From contig NZ_JANYMP010000023.1 of NCBI RefSeq assembly GCF_025061645.1, positions 111,098-175,097 on the forward strand: DNA of 64,000 nt, given 5' to 3'. Source of the DNA: Umezawaea endophytica. GTDB taxonomy: Bacteria; Actinomycetota; Actinomycetes; Mycobacteriales; Pseudonocardiaceae. The notes under the pieces are model-generated. The model saw nothing but the letters and a program-made list of their open reading frames with translations, did no database searches and was not told the DNA's origin. Positions 49,129 through 57,631 of the stretch are shown one piece after another (within the stretch, counting starts at the first letter, position 1; each line of letters opens with the position of its first letter). The position numbers and the translations under genes were made by a program.

Positions 49129-49647
49129 CTAGACCAGCACCGGCTCGTCCTCGGGCGCGTTCCGCGCCAGTTCCAGCCTCAGCGCGTCCAGGCACGTCTT
49201 CGCCTGCCCGGCGGCGAGGTGCTGCGCCGCACCGCTGCCCGACGCCTCCCGGATCAGCAGCCACACCGCCGACAGCGGCGACGGCTGCTCGTCCGAGCGC
49301 ACCGCCGACACCAGCTCGCGCTGCTCGGGGAACGGGTGCAACGCGATCTGCTCGGTCCTCCCCCGCAGTTCCGCGAACACGTCCGGCGGCGCGCCCGCCG
49401 CGGCGAGCCGGTCGAGTTTCGCGGGCAGGTCGACGTTGCGGAGCTCGGAGGCGCAGAGGGGGCCGAAGTTCCGGATCGTGTCCAGGGCGTACCCGAGGTC
49501 GTCCGCGGCGTTGAGGAGTTCCCGGTGGGCGGAACGCGGCCGGGGCGGTCCGGGGAGCGGGGTTGAGCGGGGCCGCGGCCGACGCAGGAACAGACCCAGC
49601 AGCACCCCGGCGGCGAGGGCGGCCAGTGCGATCAGCATTTCGCTCAT
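49129..49647 (-). CDS. Small membrane-anchored hypothetical protein
   Basis: 172 aa, unrecognised. One N-terminal hydrophobic helix (MLIALAALAAGVLLGLFL) followed by a basic Pro/Arg stretch (RRPRPRSTPLPGPPRPRS) and a soluble helical domain of about 130 residues facing the cytoplasm by the positive-inside rule (LLNAADDLGYALDTIRNFG, CLDALRLELARN). ATG at 49647, weak ribosome-binding site. 11 nt upstream of the PhzF gene, so the two are probably one operon. Confidence 0.65.
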   Translation of the reverse strand: MSEMLIALAALAAGVLLGLFLRRPRPRSTPLPGPPRPRSAHRELLNAADDLGYALDTIRNFGPLCASELRNVDLPAKLDRLAAAGAPPDVFAELRGRTEQIALHPFPEQRELVSAVRSDEQPSPLSAVWLLIREASGSGAAQHLAAGQAKTCLDALRLELARNAPEDEPVLV

Positions 49648-49889
49648 GTCCCGGTCATCGGCAGCGGGCACCGGCTCACGGCCCCCTCGCGCGGCAACGG
49701 GTCCGAACCGAGCGCCGGCCGGTCGCCGAACTTCGGTTGGGCTGAACAGCCCGGCCGATCGGCGTGGCGACATGATCCGGACGCCCGACCGGAGCAAGGT
49801 GGGAGCGCGCGACCCGCGGAGGTATTTCGCGGTGCAGGTCCTGCCTCCTATCGAACAGGGAGCACGACCGGTAGAGCAGGGGGAACCCG

Positions 49890-50141
49890 ATGACCACCAC
49901 GACACGAGAACTGTCCGGCAGAGCGCTCGCGACGCTGCGCGCGGTCGGCGCGGGCCGCGCCGAACTGACCAGCGCCCGCGAACCGGACCTCTACGTCGAC
50001 GGCCTCCCCTGCTGCGACCAGACCGTCACCCACGACCTCGTCCACGCAGGCCTCCTCCGCCCCACCTCGGTGGTCGCGTGGGGCCTGCGGGTGCGCGCCG
50101 AGCTCACCGACGAGGGCAGGGCGGCACTCGGAGCGGCGTGA
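49890..50141 (+). CDS. Small winged-helix-like hypothetical protein
   Basis: 83 aa. Begins MTTTTRELSGRALATLRAVG; the pattern LVHAGLLRP...ELTDEGRAAL resembles the end of winged-helix proteins (helix, then a wing and LTxEGR). A CC pair lies near residue 41. Good GGGGGAACCC site before the ATG. Function unknown. The gene ends 5 nt before the LexA box. Confidence 0.6.
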   Translation: MTTTTRELSGRALATLRAVGAGRAELTSAREPDLYVDGLPCCDQTVTHDLVHAGLLRPTSVVAWGLRVRAELTDEGRAALGAA

Positions 50142-50145
50142 CCAG

Positions 50146-50161
50146 TCGAACATGTGTTCGA
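50146..50161 (+). promoter_or_regulatory. LexA (SOS) box
   Basis: TCGAACATGTGTTCGA, a perfect palindrome with the actinobacterial SOS consensus TCGAAC-N4-GTTCGA. Its left half is exactly 17 bp upstream of a TATGCT -10 (50169-50174), so LexA would cover the -35. The predicted transcript starts near 50181. Confidence 0.85.
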
Positions 50162-50181
50162 CATGCGTTATGCTGCTCGCG

Positions 50182-50227
50182 CGAGGCCTGCACGCAAGGG
50201 AGAGGAAGCCCTTGCGCGCAGGCCTCG
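50182..50227 (+). other. 19-bp hairpin at the 5' end of the LexA-controlled transcript
   Basis: CGAGGCCTGCACGCAAGGG and CCCTTGCGCGCAGGCCTCG form a stem with one mismatch and an 8-nt purine loop. It starts within a base or two of the predicted transcription start. It could stabilise the mRNA, or the stem could itself be a small RNA or a strong terminator lacking a T-run. Confidence 0.6.
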
Positions 50228-50246
50228 TCCAGTTCAAGGTCCGTGC

Positions 50247-50432
50247 ATGCCCATGATCACCGTAGACATGTTCCCCGGCCGGACCGCGGAGCAGAAGCGC
50301 GCGCTGGTGCGCGAACTGACCGAGGCGATGGTGCGGACGTGCGACGCCAAGCCCGAAGGCGTGTGGGTGGTGCTGCGCGAGGTCGAACCGGAGAACTGGG
50401 CGATCGGCGGAACGCTGGCCTCGGAGCGCTAG
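50247..50432 (+). CDS. 4-oxalocrotonate tautomerase-family protein
   Basis: 61 aa, the usual length of the family. It reads MPMITVDMFPGRTAEQKRAL, so the catalytic Pro would be residue 1 after Met removal, and Arg in the PGRT region plus the conserved VWVVLREVEPENWAIGG C-terminal half fit. These enzymes shift keto-enol isomers of 2-hydroxymuconate-type acids, or have unknown roles. It lies under the LexA box, which is unexpected for this family. Confidence 0.8.
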   Translation: MPMITVDMFPGRTAEQKRALVRELTEAMVRTCDAKPEGVWVVLREVEPENWAIGGTLASER

Positions 50433-50505
50433 GCGGCCGAACGCGTCAGCCCTGGCGGGAATGGCGCGCACAGCGGGACACGAATGTGACAACACCGGGA
50501 CAAAA

Positions 50506-50543
50506 AACACCCCGTGACCTGTTTTCCCAGGTCACGGGGTGTT
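50506..50543 (-). terminator. Rho-independent terminator of tRNA-Tyr
   Basis: AACACCCCGTGACCTG / CAGGTCACGGGGTGTT, 16-bp perfect stem, 6-nt loop, followed on the minus strand by TTTTTTG. 10 nt beyond the tRNA 3' end. May also end the tautomerase transcript from the other side. Confidence 0.9.
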
Positions 50544-50552
50544 ACCCAAATG

Positions 50553-50635
50553 TGGCGGGTGTAGGATTCGAACCTACGTAGGCGTAAGCCGACGGATTTA
50601 CAGTCCGCTCCCATTGGCCGCTCGGGCAACCCGCC
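50553..50635 (-). tRNA. tRNA-Tyr (GTA)
   Basis: 83 nt, long-variable-arm tRNA. Acceptor GGCGGGT/ACCCGCC, discriminator A, anticodon stem GGA/TCC with loop CTGTAAA (GTA), variable arm about 14 nt, T-loop TTCGAAT. CCA not encoded. Confidence 0.94.
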
Positions 50636-50758
50636 TTGCGCCCGGTGGTGCCGGGTGCGAACAAGAGACTACATAACCCCGTGGAGGGGTTCGCAACCGG
50701 GATACCCCGGTAACATCGTGGCTCGTCAAAAGCCCATCTACGCGGAGGTACCGAGCAC

Positions 50759-51250
50759 GTGGCAGATCCGTCATTCGACGTGGTGAGCAAGGTCGATCGG
50801 CAGGAGGTCGACAACGCGCTCAACCAGGCGGCCAAGGAGCTGGGTACGCGGTTCGACTTCCGGGGGACCGGTACCGAGGTGTCGTGGTCCGGCGAGGAGG
50901 CCATCGCGTTCCAGTCGGAGACCGAGGAGCGGTGCCGGGCGGCGATCGACGTCTTCCAGGAGAAGCTGGTGAAGCGCGGCATCTCGATGAAGGCGTTCGA
51001 GATCGGGGACCCGTCGATCTCCGGCAAGGTCTACAAGGTGACCGGCACGCTGGTGCAGGGCATCACGTCGGAGAAGGCCAAGGAGATCGCGAAGAAGGTC
51101 CGCGACGAGGGCCCGAAGGGCGTGCAGGCGCAGATCCAGGGCGACCAGTTGCGGATCTCCGGCAAGAAGAAGGACCACCTCCAGGAGATCATCTCGCTGC
51201 TCAAGGGCTCGGACTTCGGGATCGCCCTCCAGTTCACGAACTACCGGTAG
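50759..51250 (+). CDS. YajQ-family (DUF520) nucleotide-binding protein
   Basis: 163 aa, standard length. [20 protein letters not shown] starts the conserved N-terminus; core segments are [29 protein letters not shown] and [19 protein letters not shown], ending ALQFTNYR. Family members bind cyclic-di-GMP in Xanthomonas, with a proposed role in gene regulation; others bind other ligands. GTG start behind GGAGGTACC. The c-di-GMP phosphodiesterase gene lies 2.6 kb away, but no operon link is seen. Confidence 0.9.
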   Translation: MADPSFDVVSKVDRQEVDNALNQAAKELGTRFDFRGTGTEVSWSGEEAIAFQSETEERCRAAIDVFQEKLVKRGISMKAFEIGDPSISGKVYKVTGTLVQGITSEKAKEIAKKVRDEGPKGVQAQIQGDQLRISGKKKDHLQEIISLLKGSDFGIALQFTNYR

Positions 51251-51254
51251 CGGC

Positions 51255-52136
51255 GTGAAGGGCATCGTCCTGGCGGGCGGCAGCGGCACACGGCTGCACC
51301 CGATCACGCAAGCGGTCTCGAAGCAGCTGCTGCCCGTCTACGACAAGCCGATGGTCTACTACCCGATCTCGGTGCTGATGCTCGCCGGGATCCGCGAGAT
51401 CCTGCTGATCTCCACACCCAACGACCTGCCGCAGTTCCAGCGGCTGCTCGGCGACGGGTCGCAGTTCGGGCTGCGCATCGAGTACGCCGAGCAGGCCGAG
51501 CCGAACGGGCTGGCCGAGGCGTTCGTGATCGGCGCGGACTTCATCGGCGGCGACACGGTGGCGCTGGTGCTGGGCGACAACATCTTCTACGGCCAGGGCT
51601 TCTCGCGGATGCTCCAGGAGCAGGTGGCGAAGCTCGACGGGTGCGTGCTGTTCGGCTACCCGGTGAAGGACGCGGAGCGGTACGGCGTCGGCGAGGTCGA
51701 CGCGGGCGGGACGCTGATCTCCATTGAGGAGAAGCCCGCGAAGCCGAAGTCGAACAAGGCGATCACCGGCCTGTACTTCTACGACAACCAGGTCGTGTCG
51801 ATCGCGGGCGAGCTGGAGCCGTCGCCCCGCGGCGAGCTGGAGATCACCGACGTGAACCTCGCCTACCTGCGCCAGGGTCGGGCGAACCTGGTGGACCTCG
51901 GCCGCGGTTTCGCGTGGCTGGACACCGGGACGCACGACTCGCTGCTGGAGGCGGGCCAGTTCGTGCAGGTGCTGGAGCACCGGCAGGGCGTGCGCATCGC
52001 GTGCCTCGAGGAGATCGCGCTGCGGATGGGGTTCATCACGCCGGACGCGTGCTACCGGCTCGGTTCGGCGCTCGCGAAGTCGGGCTACGGCCAGTACGTG
52101 ATGAACGTCGCACGAGAGGCGGGCGCGACCGTCTAG
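51255..52136 (+). CDS. rfbA: Glucose-1-phosphate thymidylyltransferase (RmlA/RfbA)
   Basis: 293 aa, makes dTDP-glucose, the first step to dTDP-rhamnose. N-terminal [20 protein letters not shown] (nucleotide loop), [15 protein letters not shown], and [10 protein letters not shown] with [27 protein letters not shown] near residue 220. Length fits the tetrameric RmlA type. GTG start 4 nt after the YajQ gene. The remaining rml genes are not in this window. The stop overlaps that of htpX. Confidence 0.93.
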   Translation: MKGIVLAGGSGTRLHPITQAVSKQLLPVYDKPMVYYPISVLMLAGIREILLISTPNDLPQFQRLLGDGSQFGLRIEYAEQAEPNGLAEAFVIGADFIGGDTVALVLGDNIFYGQGFSRMLQEQVAKLDGCVLFGYPVKDAERYGVGEVDAGGTLISIEEKPAKPKSNKAITGLYFYDNQVVSIAGELEPSPRGELEITDVNLAYLRQGRANLVDLGRGFAWLDTGTHDSLLEAGQFVQVLEHRQGVRIACLEEIALRMGFITPDACYRLGSALAKSGYGQYVMNVAREAGATV

Positions 52137-52993
52137 CGGCGGTCGGCCATCTCCTCCAGCCGCCGGATGCGCTCCGCCATCGGCGGGTGGGTGGAGAAGA
52201 GCCTGCTGAGGGATTCGCCTGGCAGGAACGGACTGGCGATCATCAGGTGGGACTGGGCCACGACGGCGGGCTCCGGCGCCAGGGGGGCCGCCTTGGTGCC
52301 GAGGTCCAGCTTCCGCAGCGCCGACGCGAGCGCCAGCGGGTCGCCGGTCAGCTCGGCGCCGGAGGCGTCCGCCTGGAACTCGCGGGACCGGCTGACGGCC
52401 ATCTGCACGATGCCCGCGGCGACCGGTCCGAGCAGGGCGATCAGCAGCAGCGCGAGCGGGTTCGGCCGGTCGTCGTCGCTCCCGCCGAAGATCCCGGCGA
52501 ACATCGCGATGTTGGCGACCAGGCTGACGACGGACGCCAGCGCGCCCGCGACGCACGAGATGAGGATGTCGCGGTTGTAGACGTGCGACAGCTCGTGCCC
52601 GAGGACGGCCCGCAGTTCACGCTCGTCCAGCAGCTCCAGGATGCCCGTGGTGCAGCAGACGGCCGCGGTGCGCGGGTTGCGGCCGGTGGCGAACGCGTTG
52701 GGCGCCTGCGTGGGGCTGATGTAGAGGCGCGGCATGGGCTGCCGGGCGGCCATCGACAGCTCGCGGACGATGCGGTGCATCGACGGCTGCTCGACCTCCG
52801 ACACGGGCCTGGCGCGCATCGCCCGCAGCGCCAGCCTGTCCGAGTTGAAGTACGCGTACGCGTTGACGCCCAGCGCCAGCAGCAGACCGAAGTAGAGCGC
52901 CGTGCGCCCGAAGAACGAGCTGATCAAGAGGATCAGGCCGCCCATCGCGCCGAGCAGCAGCGCGGTCTTCAACCCGTTGTAGTGCTTGTGCAC
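52133..52993 (-). CDS. htpX: Membrane zinc metalloprotease HtpX (M48)
   Basis: 286 aa, membrane quality-control protease. Two N-terminal transmembrane helices ([20 protein letters not shown] region), the zinc motif [12 protein letters not shown] (HExxH, His in positions 132-140 or so), two more helices, and the downstream Glu in [14 protein letters not shown]-terminal [15 protein letters not shown] completes the family pattern. Convergent with rfbA; stops overlap on the shared CTAG. Confidence 0.93.
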   Translation of the reverse strand: MHKHYNGLKTALLLGAMGGLILLISSFFGRTALYFGLLLALGVNAYAYFNSDRLALRAMRARPVSEVEQPSMHRIVRELSMAARQPMPRLYISPTQAPNAFATGRNPRTAAVCCTTGILELLDERELRAVLGHELSHVYNRDILISCVAGALASVVSLVANIAMFAGIFGGSDDDRPNPLALLLIALLGPVAAGIVQMAVSRSREFQADASGAELTGDPLALASALRKLDLGTKAAPLAPEPAVVAQSHLMIASPFLPGESLSRLFSTHPPMAERIRRLEEMADRR

Positions 52994-53011
52994 GCTGGTT
53001 CGCCTCCGGGT

Positions 53012-53491
53012 TCACGTCCTCCTCCTCAACGCTCCCGGCCTGCCGGCGGTTCCTGAACCGCCCCGTACCGGACGTGTGGCGGTCGTCTCCGGCGCGGGGT
53101 CGGCGGCGGCGTCCAGCGGCGGGGGCGGGGGCACCTCGGCGGCCCACGTGCCCAGCACGTCGCGTTCGTGGACGAGTTCGGCGACCGCGCCGTCGCCGTC
53201 GGCGCTCCCGGTGCCGGGGTAGCCGAACTCCGGGGCCCAGTGCAGGGCGTCGAACGGGCACACCTCGACGCAGATGCCGCAGTAGAGGCACTGGCCGTAG
53301 TCGATCGCGAAGCGGTCGAGGACGTTGTGCGCGCGGGGGCGGGCGTGACCGGGGGTCTCGACCGTCTCGGTGTGCGACTCGATGTGGATGCACCAGTCCG
53401 GGCACTCGCGGGCGCAGATCATGCAGACCGTGCAGTTGGACTCCAGCAGCGCGATCACGCCGCGGGTCCGGGGCGGGAGTTCGGCGGTCAC
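53012..53491 (-). CDS. nuoI: NuoI-like [4Fe-4S] ferredoxin subunit
   Basis: 159 aa, complex I subunit I type. Two [4Fe-4S] motifs: [15 protein letters not shown] and [15 protein letters not shown], spaced as in NuoI, then a Pro/Asp/Ala-rich tail of about 60 residues with low conservation. It lies with nuoC and nuoB, GTGA-coupled to nuoC. Only B, C and I are present here, not the full nuo operon. Symbol given by family; this is a paralogue and not necessarily part of complex I. Confidence 0.82.
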   Translation of the reverse strand: MTAELPPRTRGVIALLESNCTVCMICARECPDWCIHIESHTETVETPGHARPRAHNVLDRFAIDYGQCLYCGICVEVCPFDALHWAPEFGYPGTGSADGDGAVAELVHERDVLGTWAAEVPPPPPLDAAADPAPETTATRPVRGGSGTAGRPGALRRRT

Positions 53492-54060
53492 CGCTGGTCC
53501 TCCTCGTGTCGTGGGCCCCAGGTCGACGGGTCGGGGACGCCGGGCGGCAGCGTGCGGCGGCGGCTCGGCGAGGACGTGGAGTCCTCCCCCGGTTCGAGGC
53601 TGCCCGGCCACGGCCGCACGACGCGGGCGGCCAGCACGAAATCCTTGCGCAGCGGGTGGCCCGCGAACGCGTCCGGCAGCAGCAGGTGGGGCGTGGGCCC
53701 GGTCAGTTCGACGCCGAACATCTCGGCGGCCTCGCGCTCGTGCCACGCGGCACCCGCCCACAGGCCCGCGACGCTCGGCAGCACCTCGTCCGCGCCCAGT
53801 TCGGTGCGCAGCAGCAGCCCGTTCCCGGTGTCGGGGCGCAGGACGTGCAGCAGCACGGCGTGCCGCACCCCGCTGGCACCCGGACGACCGGCGTCCTCGA
53901 CGCCGAGCCAGTCGAACGCGAGGCAGCCGAGGTCGTCGTGCGCGAAGCGCGCCGCCGTGGACCACTGGTCCAGCGGGACGTGCGCGGTGCTCTGGCCGAA
54001 CGCCGTCTTCACCACGGCGTCGGGGACCAGCGCGGCCAGCTCCGCGGAGGCGGCGCTCAC
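53488..54060 (-). CDS. nuoC: NuoC-like 30-kDa subunit
   Basis: 190 aa. The NADH dehydrogenase 30-kDa signature [14 protein letters not shown] and [17 protein letters not shown] (about residues 105-150) is intact. The N-terminal half is less conserved and the C-terminus is a Ser/Pro/Arg-rich tail. Coupled on both sides by GTGA overlaps to nuoB and nuoI. Structural peripheral-arm subunit. Confidence 0.82.
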   Translation of the reverse strand: MSAASAELAALVPDAVVKTAFGQSTAHVPLDQWSTAARFAHDDLGCLAFDWLGVEDAGRPGASGVRHAVLLHVLRPDTGNGLLLRTELGADEVLPSVAGLWAGAAWHEREAAEMFGVELTGPTPHLLLPDAFAGHPLRKDFVLAARVVRPWPGSLEPGEDSTSSPSRRRTLPPGVPDPSTWGPRHEEDQR

Positions 54061-54500
54061 GAGGAGACCAGCCGGTGCAGCGCCGCGAGGCCTTCGAGCA
54101 GCGCCTCGGGGCGCGGGGGGCAGCCGGGCACGGCGACGTGGACGGGCAGCACCTGGTCGACGCCCTTGGTGACGCTGTAGGAGTCCCAGTACGGGCCGCC
54201 GGTGTTGCTGCACGCCCCCACGGACAGCACGTACCGCGGTTCCGGCATCTCCTCGTAGGTCGCGATCACCGCGGGCAGCATGACGTCGGTGACCGTGCCG
54301 GAGACGATGAGCACGTGCGCCTCTCCCCCGTCGCGCACCGGGTCGACCCCCAGCGCCGCGAGATCGGCGGCACCACGGCCGTCGAAGGCGGCCATCACCT
54401 CGACGCCGCAGCACGCGAGCCCGAGGTCCAGCACGGTGATCCGGTAGGTGGTGCCCCAGTCGAGGCGCGGCCCGCGCTCGGCGGGCGTGGAAACGGTCAC
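54057..54500 (-). CDS. nuoB: NuoB-like subunit
   Basis: 147 aa. All four ligands of cluster N2 are visible: [12 protein letters not shown] (tandem Cys), [12 protein letters not shown] and [15 protein letters not shown]. This is the quinone-reduction module protein of complex I and of related hydrogenases. First gene of the B-C-I trio; GTG start at 54500 chosen to match the family N-terminus ([12 protein letters not shown]). It diverges from the LysR-type gene. Confidence 0.85.
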   Translation of the reverse strand: MTVSTPAERGPRLDWGTTYRITVLDLGLACCGVEVMAAFDGRGAADLAALGVDPVRDGGEAHVLIVSGTVTDVMLPAVIATYEEMPEPRYVLSVGACSNTGGPYWDSYSVTKGVDQVLPVHVAVPGCPPRPEALLEGLAALHRLVSS

Positions 54501-54752
54501 GGTCCGGAAGGCTAATACGTGGGGGCCCGCCTGGCTTCCGCCCGGCGAGCCCCCAACCCCCCAAATCCCCCCATAGGATTGCATCCCGCGAACTGGCGCT
54601 GGTTGCGTTGGAAGTCTCTTACGGAACGCCTATACGTGTCCAGGGAAATGGGTCAGAATCTAAGGGTTATTTGTAGCCGAACTGTGGTCAGGTTCAGTAC
54701 AACTGATCGGTAGAACATCTCGCGGCCCGACGCGACGACCTGAGAGGCCTCC
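54501..54752. promoter_or_regulatory. Divergent promoter region nuoB / LysR
   Basis: 252 bp between the divergent genes. For the plus strand, TTGGAA (54608-54613), 17 bp, TATACG (54631-54636) is a weak promoter candidate. A T-rich stretch at 54650-54720 is a plausible site for a LysR-type regulator but no clear T-N11-A palindrome was identified. Confidence 0.3.
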
Positions 54753-55787
54753 ATGTCCAGCTCGGCACAGCTTCTGCTTCCGGCGGGAAACCAGCTCAGC
54801 AGACTCCTGCACTCCCCGAACGCGCTGCTGGACACGACGTTGGACCAGCTCAGGACGTTGCTCGCCGTGCACGAGACCCGGTCAGCGCTCCGGGCGGCGC
54901 GGGTACTCGGCCGCGAGCAGTCGAGCGTGCAGAAGCAGATCGACACGTTGAACCGGAACTTCCGATCGCTGTGCGGCGAACCTCTCGTCGTCAAGCAGGG
55001 TCGCGGAAAAGATGTGCTCATCACGCAAACCGGCGAAGCCTTGGTGGAATTGGCGCGCACCACGCTGGGCGATTGGCTCGACTCAATTCACGAGTGCAGG
55101 CGAAAGCTCGGCACGACCCTCACCGTCGGCACGACCCGCTTCATGCTCGACTCGCTGGCCAAGGCGTGGCACCACGTGGCCGACGAGTTCAAGGAGCGCG
55201 ATGTCGAGTTGAAGGTCGTGCACATCCGCACGCGGGACATCTGGACGAAGTTGGAGAGCAAGGAGGTGGACGTGGTGTGCGGCAGCGTCGTGACGCACGC
55301 GGGCCGCACCGGGCACCTCGACGAGTTCGACGTCATCGAGTGGCGGCGCGGCGGGCTGGCGCTGCTGACGAACCTGCCGGAGAAGCGCCTCGGCGAGAGC
55401 GCGGGCGTCGGCGAACTGCCGCGGCTGCCGCTCGTGGTGCCGGGTGACGGGCTGATCGCCGAGTTCCTGCGCGGCTGGTTCGGGCCCGACTACCGCAACG
55501 AACTGGACATCGCGGCCGAGATCGACGAGATCCAGTACGGCATGTCGCTGCTGCGGTCGGGGCTCGTGCAGGGCTGCATGATCGTCACGTCCGGGCTGGG
55601 CGTCGTCGCGGCGAACCAGGAGTTGCGCGAGGGCACCGGGCTGCGGGTCGTGGAGCTGAAGAACGACCGCGAGCCCGTGCTGGAGCGGCTGGTGGGCGTG
55701 TTCGCGCGCAAGGAGGAGCGGGCCAAGTTCCCGGCCGACCACCCGTTGAACCTGCTGTGGGCGGCGTTCCAAGCCGAAGCGGGCTAG
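54753..55787 (+). CDS. LysR-type transcriptional regulator
   Basis: 344 aa. An N-terminal winged HTH (LDTTLDQLRTLLAVHETRSA, then RVLGREQSSVQKQIDTLNRN) is followed by a type-2 periplasmic-binding-protein-like effector domain (GTTLTVGTTRFMLDSLAKAW; DVVCGSVV; GLALLTNLPEK). It is divergent from nuoBCI, so it is the natural candidate regulator of that trio. The ligand is unknown. The HTH starts about 28 residues in, a slightly long N-terminus for the family. Confidence 0.85.
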   Translation: MSSSAQLLLPAGNQLSRLLHSPNALLDTTLDQLRTLLAVHETRSALRAARVLGREQSSVQKQIDTLNRNFRSLCGEPLVVKQGRGKDVLITQTGEALVELARTTLGDWLDSIHECRRKLGTTLTVGTTRFMLDSLAKAWHHVADEFKERDVELKVVHIRTRDIWTKLESKEVDVVCGSVVTHAGRTGHLDEFDVIEWRRGGLALLTNLPEKRLGESAGVGELPRLPLVVPGDGLIAEFLRGWFGPDYRNELDIAAEIDEIQYGMSLLRSGLVQGCMIVTSGLGVVAANQELREGTGLRVVELKNDREPVLERLVGVFARKEERAKFPADHPLNLLWAAFQAEAG

Positions 55788-55807
55788 ACCCGGTGGTGGC
55801 CGGACGC

Positions 55808-55846
55808 CGCGAGGGCCACCCGTCGGGGTGACGGGTGGCCCTCGCG
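55808..55846. terminator. Terminator between LysR gene and small gene
   Basis: CGCGAGGGCCACCCGTC / GACGGGTGGCCCTCGCG, 17-bp perfect stem, 5-nt loop. Convergent position, so it can serve both strands. Confidence 0.8.
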
Positions 55847-55859
55847 CGGTGGTGTCTGC

Positions 55860-56018
55860 CTACTCGGGTTGTGCCTGGCCGGGACGCTTGCGCTCGGCCT
55901 GCTTGACCAACCACTCCAGGCCGTTCTTCGGCCGCTGCGCTTGCGGCGCCTGGGGCTTCACCTGCTCTTCGGCGGGTTCCTGCACTGGCGACGGACCCTG
56001 GGCGTCGAGGTCGTTCAC
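55860..56018 (-). CDS. Short Pro/Gln-rich hypothetical protein
   Basis: 52 aa, unrecognised. Reads NDLDAQGPSPVQEPAEE, then a Pro/Gln stretch, and ends in a charged helix PKNGLEWLVKQAERKRPGQ. The GTG at 56018 lies 7 nt after AGGTAGGGAG; an upstream GTG (56024) or a CTG-like extension to 56066 is possible. Coding is supported by the ribosome-binding site and its place between terminators, but only weakly. Confidence 0.45.
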   Translation of the reverse strand: MNDLDAQGPSPVQEPAEEQVKPQAPQAQRPKNGLEWLVKQAERKRPGQAQPE

Positions 56019-56157
56019 GGGCACGCTCCCTACCTGGTCGACAACAGGTGCCGTCGATCGGAGCATCGAGGGGGTGCTCGACGCTAGACCGATCAGCCCT
56101 CTGGGTGAACCCAGACAGATGACCAGAGCAGATCGGGTGTCGGATCGGTGTAGGTTT

Positions 56158-56616
56158 CTACGCCGTCGCTGGTGCCGGGCCCACCGCGTCCAGTTTCCGC
56201 TTCGCCGCGACCGTCCGCAGCGCGAGGAAGACGACCAGCGCGAACGGCGACAGCAGGATCGTCAACACCAGGATCGGGCCCACGACCAGCGGGTGCAGGC
56301 CGAGCTCGCGGGCTTCGAGGTGGATCCAGCGGCCGATGAACAGGTCGAACGAGATGATCTGGGCCCAGATCGCCGCAGCCCCGTACGGCTCGCCGACGAA
56401 GTCGATCAGGGTACCGAGGTTCGGCCTGCTGACCACGTCCCAGAGCTGGCCGAGGTGCGGGAGCGCGAGGACGAAGTACACGACCAGTGGGACCGCCGCG
56501 ACCCACGGCGTGCTCATGACCCGCGCCGTCCCGCGCCACGTGGGAGCGAAGATCATCAGCGCCCAGAACGGCACCGCGAGGTAGAACGTGATGTCGAACA
56601 GGAATTCGGTGCTCAT
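56158..56616 (-). CDS. ABA4-like (DUF4281) membrane protein
   Basis: 152 aa, four transmembrane helices. Sequence matches the ABA4-like family: FYLAVPFWALMIFAPTWRGT, LVVYFVLALPHLGQLWD, GEPYGAAAIWAQIISFDLFI (with GRWI) and LTILLSPFALVVFLALR. Plant ABA4 acts in neoxanthin formation; bacterial members are uncharacterised. ATG overlaps the upstream stop (ATGA), so it is coupled to the next entry. Confidence 0.82.
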   Translation of the reverse strand: MSTEFLFDITFYLAVPFWALMIFAPTWRGTARVMSTPWVAAVPLVVYFVLALPHLGQLWDVVSRPNLGTLIDFVGEPYGAAAIWAQIISFDLFIGRWIHLEARELGLHPLVVGPILVLTILLSPFALVVFLALRTVAAKRKLDAVGPAPATA

Positions 56617-57572
56617 CAGGCGGCCACCCTGGTCCGGGCGGTCACGGCCACGACCGAGCCGACGACCACGCCGACCACGATCGCGGCCGCCGCGGTGAGC
56701 GTGAGGGCGTCCGGCTCCAGCAGCGGCTGCCCGCGCTCCGCCTGCCACAGCACGAGGCCGAACAGCAGCCCGTACCCCACGCCCGCCACGACGACCAGAC
56801 GGGCGCGCACGGCGCCGTCGGCCAGTGCGGGCACGCGGGTCGCCAGCAGCGCCAGGACCAGCACCAGCAGCGGCAGCACCTGGAGGGCGTGCATGCCGAT
56901 GAAGTGCGGGACGCGCAGGTCGCCACCGGTCGTGCTCCAGCCCGTGACCGGCATGACCGGGCCGCCGTCCTCCATCCCGACCGTGTGCGCGCCGATGACC
57001 CCCTTGAACGTCCCGTCCTTCATCGAGTCGAGCTGGGTCGACGTCGGCGACGTCATCAGCGCCCCCGTGCCGATGCCCGCCAGCGAGACCACCGCGCCGA
57101 TCCGCAACGCCCAGCGCGTCGCCCGGTCGGCGAACGGCGTCCGCAGCACCAGGACCGTGAGGATGAGCGTGCCGGTCCACAGCACCGCGATCGACACCCC
57201 CATGACCCCGAACACCGTCGAGTCGAACGGCGTCAGCACGTTGAAGTGGCTACCCCGACCCCGCACCACCTGCATGAGGATCAGCGCCTGCTCCACGAAC
57301 ATCACCGCGGCCAGCACCACCGAGACCCGCCGCGCGAGCCGCTCGCCGATCTTCAGCAACGAGATGAGCCACGCCCAGGTGATCCCGTAGACCGCGATCG
57401 AGACCGCGAACTTCAGCGGCTTCAACCAGATCGGCGCCCCGACCAGGATCCGGTCGTCGACGGCCAGACCGACCAGGCAGACCAGCGCCACCGGCACCAT
57501 CGCCCACGCCGTGACCAGCATCGGCCGGTTCCACCCCGCGGTTCTGGCGGTCATCGCGGACAGAGCCCTCAT
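56616..57572 (-). CDS. Multi-pass membrane protein coupled to the ABA4-like gene
   Basis: 318 aa, unrecognised family. About eight hydrophobic helices: LVTAWAMVPVALVCLVGLAV near the N-terminus, then APIWLKPLKFAVSIAVYGIT, FVEQALILMQVVRGRGSHFN, FGVMGVSIAVLWTGTLILTV, and later HFIGMHALQVLPLLVLVLAL with two His in a helix (possible metal or heme ligands). ATG at 57572 behind AGGGGGAACG. Operon with the ABA4-like gene. Confidence 0.72.
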   Translation of the reverse strand: MRALSAMTARTAGWNRPMLVTAWAMVPVALVCLVGLAVDDRILVGAPIWLKPLKFAVSIAVYGITWAWLISLLKIGERLARRVSVVLAAVMFVEQALILMQVVRGRGSHFNVLTPFDSTVFGVMGVSIAVLWTGTLILTVLVLRTPFADRATRWALRIGAVVSLAGIGTGALMTSPTSTQLDSMKDGTFKGVIGAHTVGMEDGGPVMPVTGWSTTGGDLRVPHFIGMHALQVLPLLVLVLALLATRVPALADGAVRARLVVVAGVGYGLLFGLVLWQAERGQPLLEPDALTLTAAAAIVVGVVVGSVVAVTARTRVAA

Positions 57573-57588
57573 GGTCGTTCCCCCTCTA

Positions 57589-57631
57589 ATGGATAGCCTC
57601 ACTCGCCATAATGGAATGTAGCACTATCCAT
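57589..57631. promoter_or_regulatory. Spaced inverted repeat in divergent promoter
   Basis: ATGGATAG (57589-57596) and CTATCCAT (57624-57631), perfect 8-bp arms 35 bp apart, between the membrane-protein gene and the flavoprotein remnant. A possible operator pair. The right arm overlaps the putative start at 57630. Confidence 0.35.
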
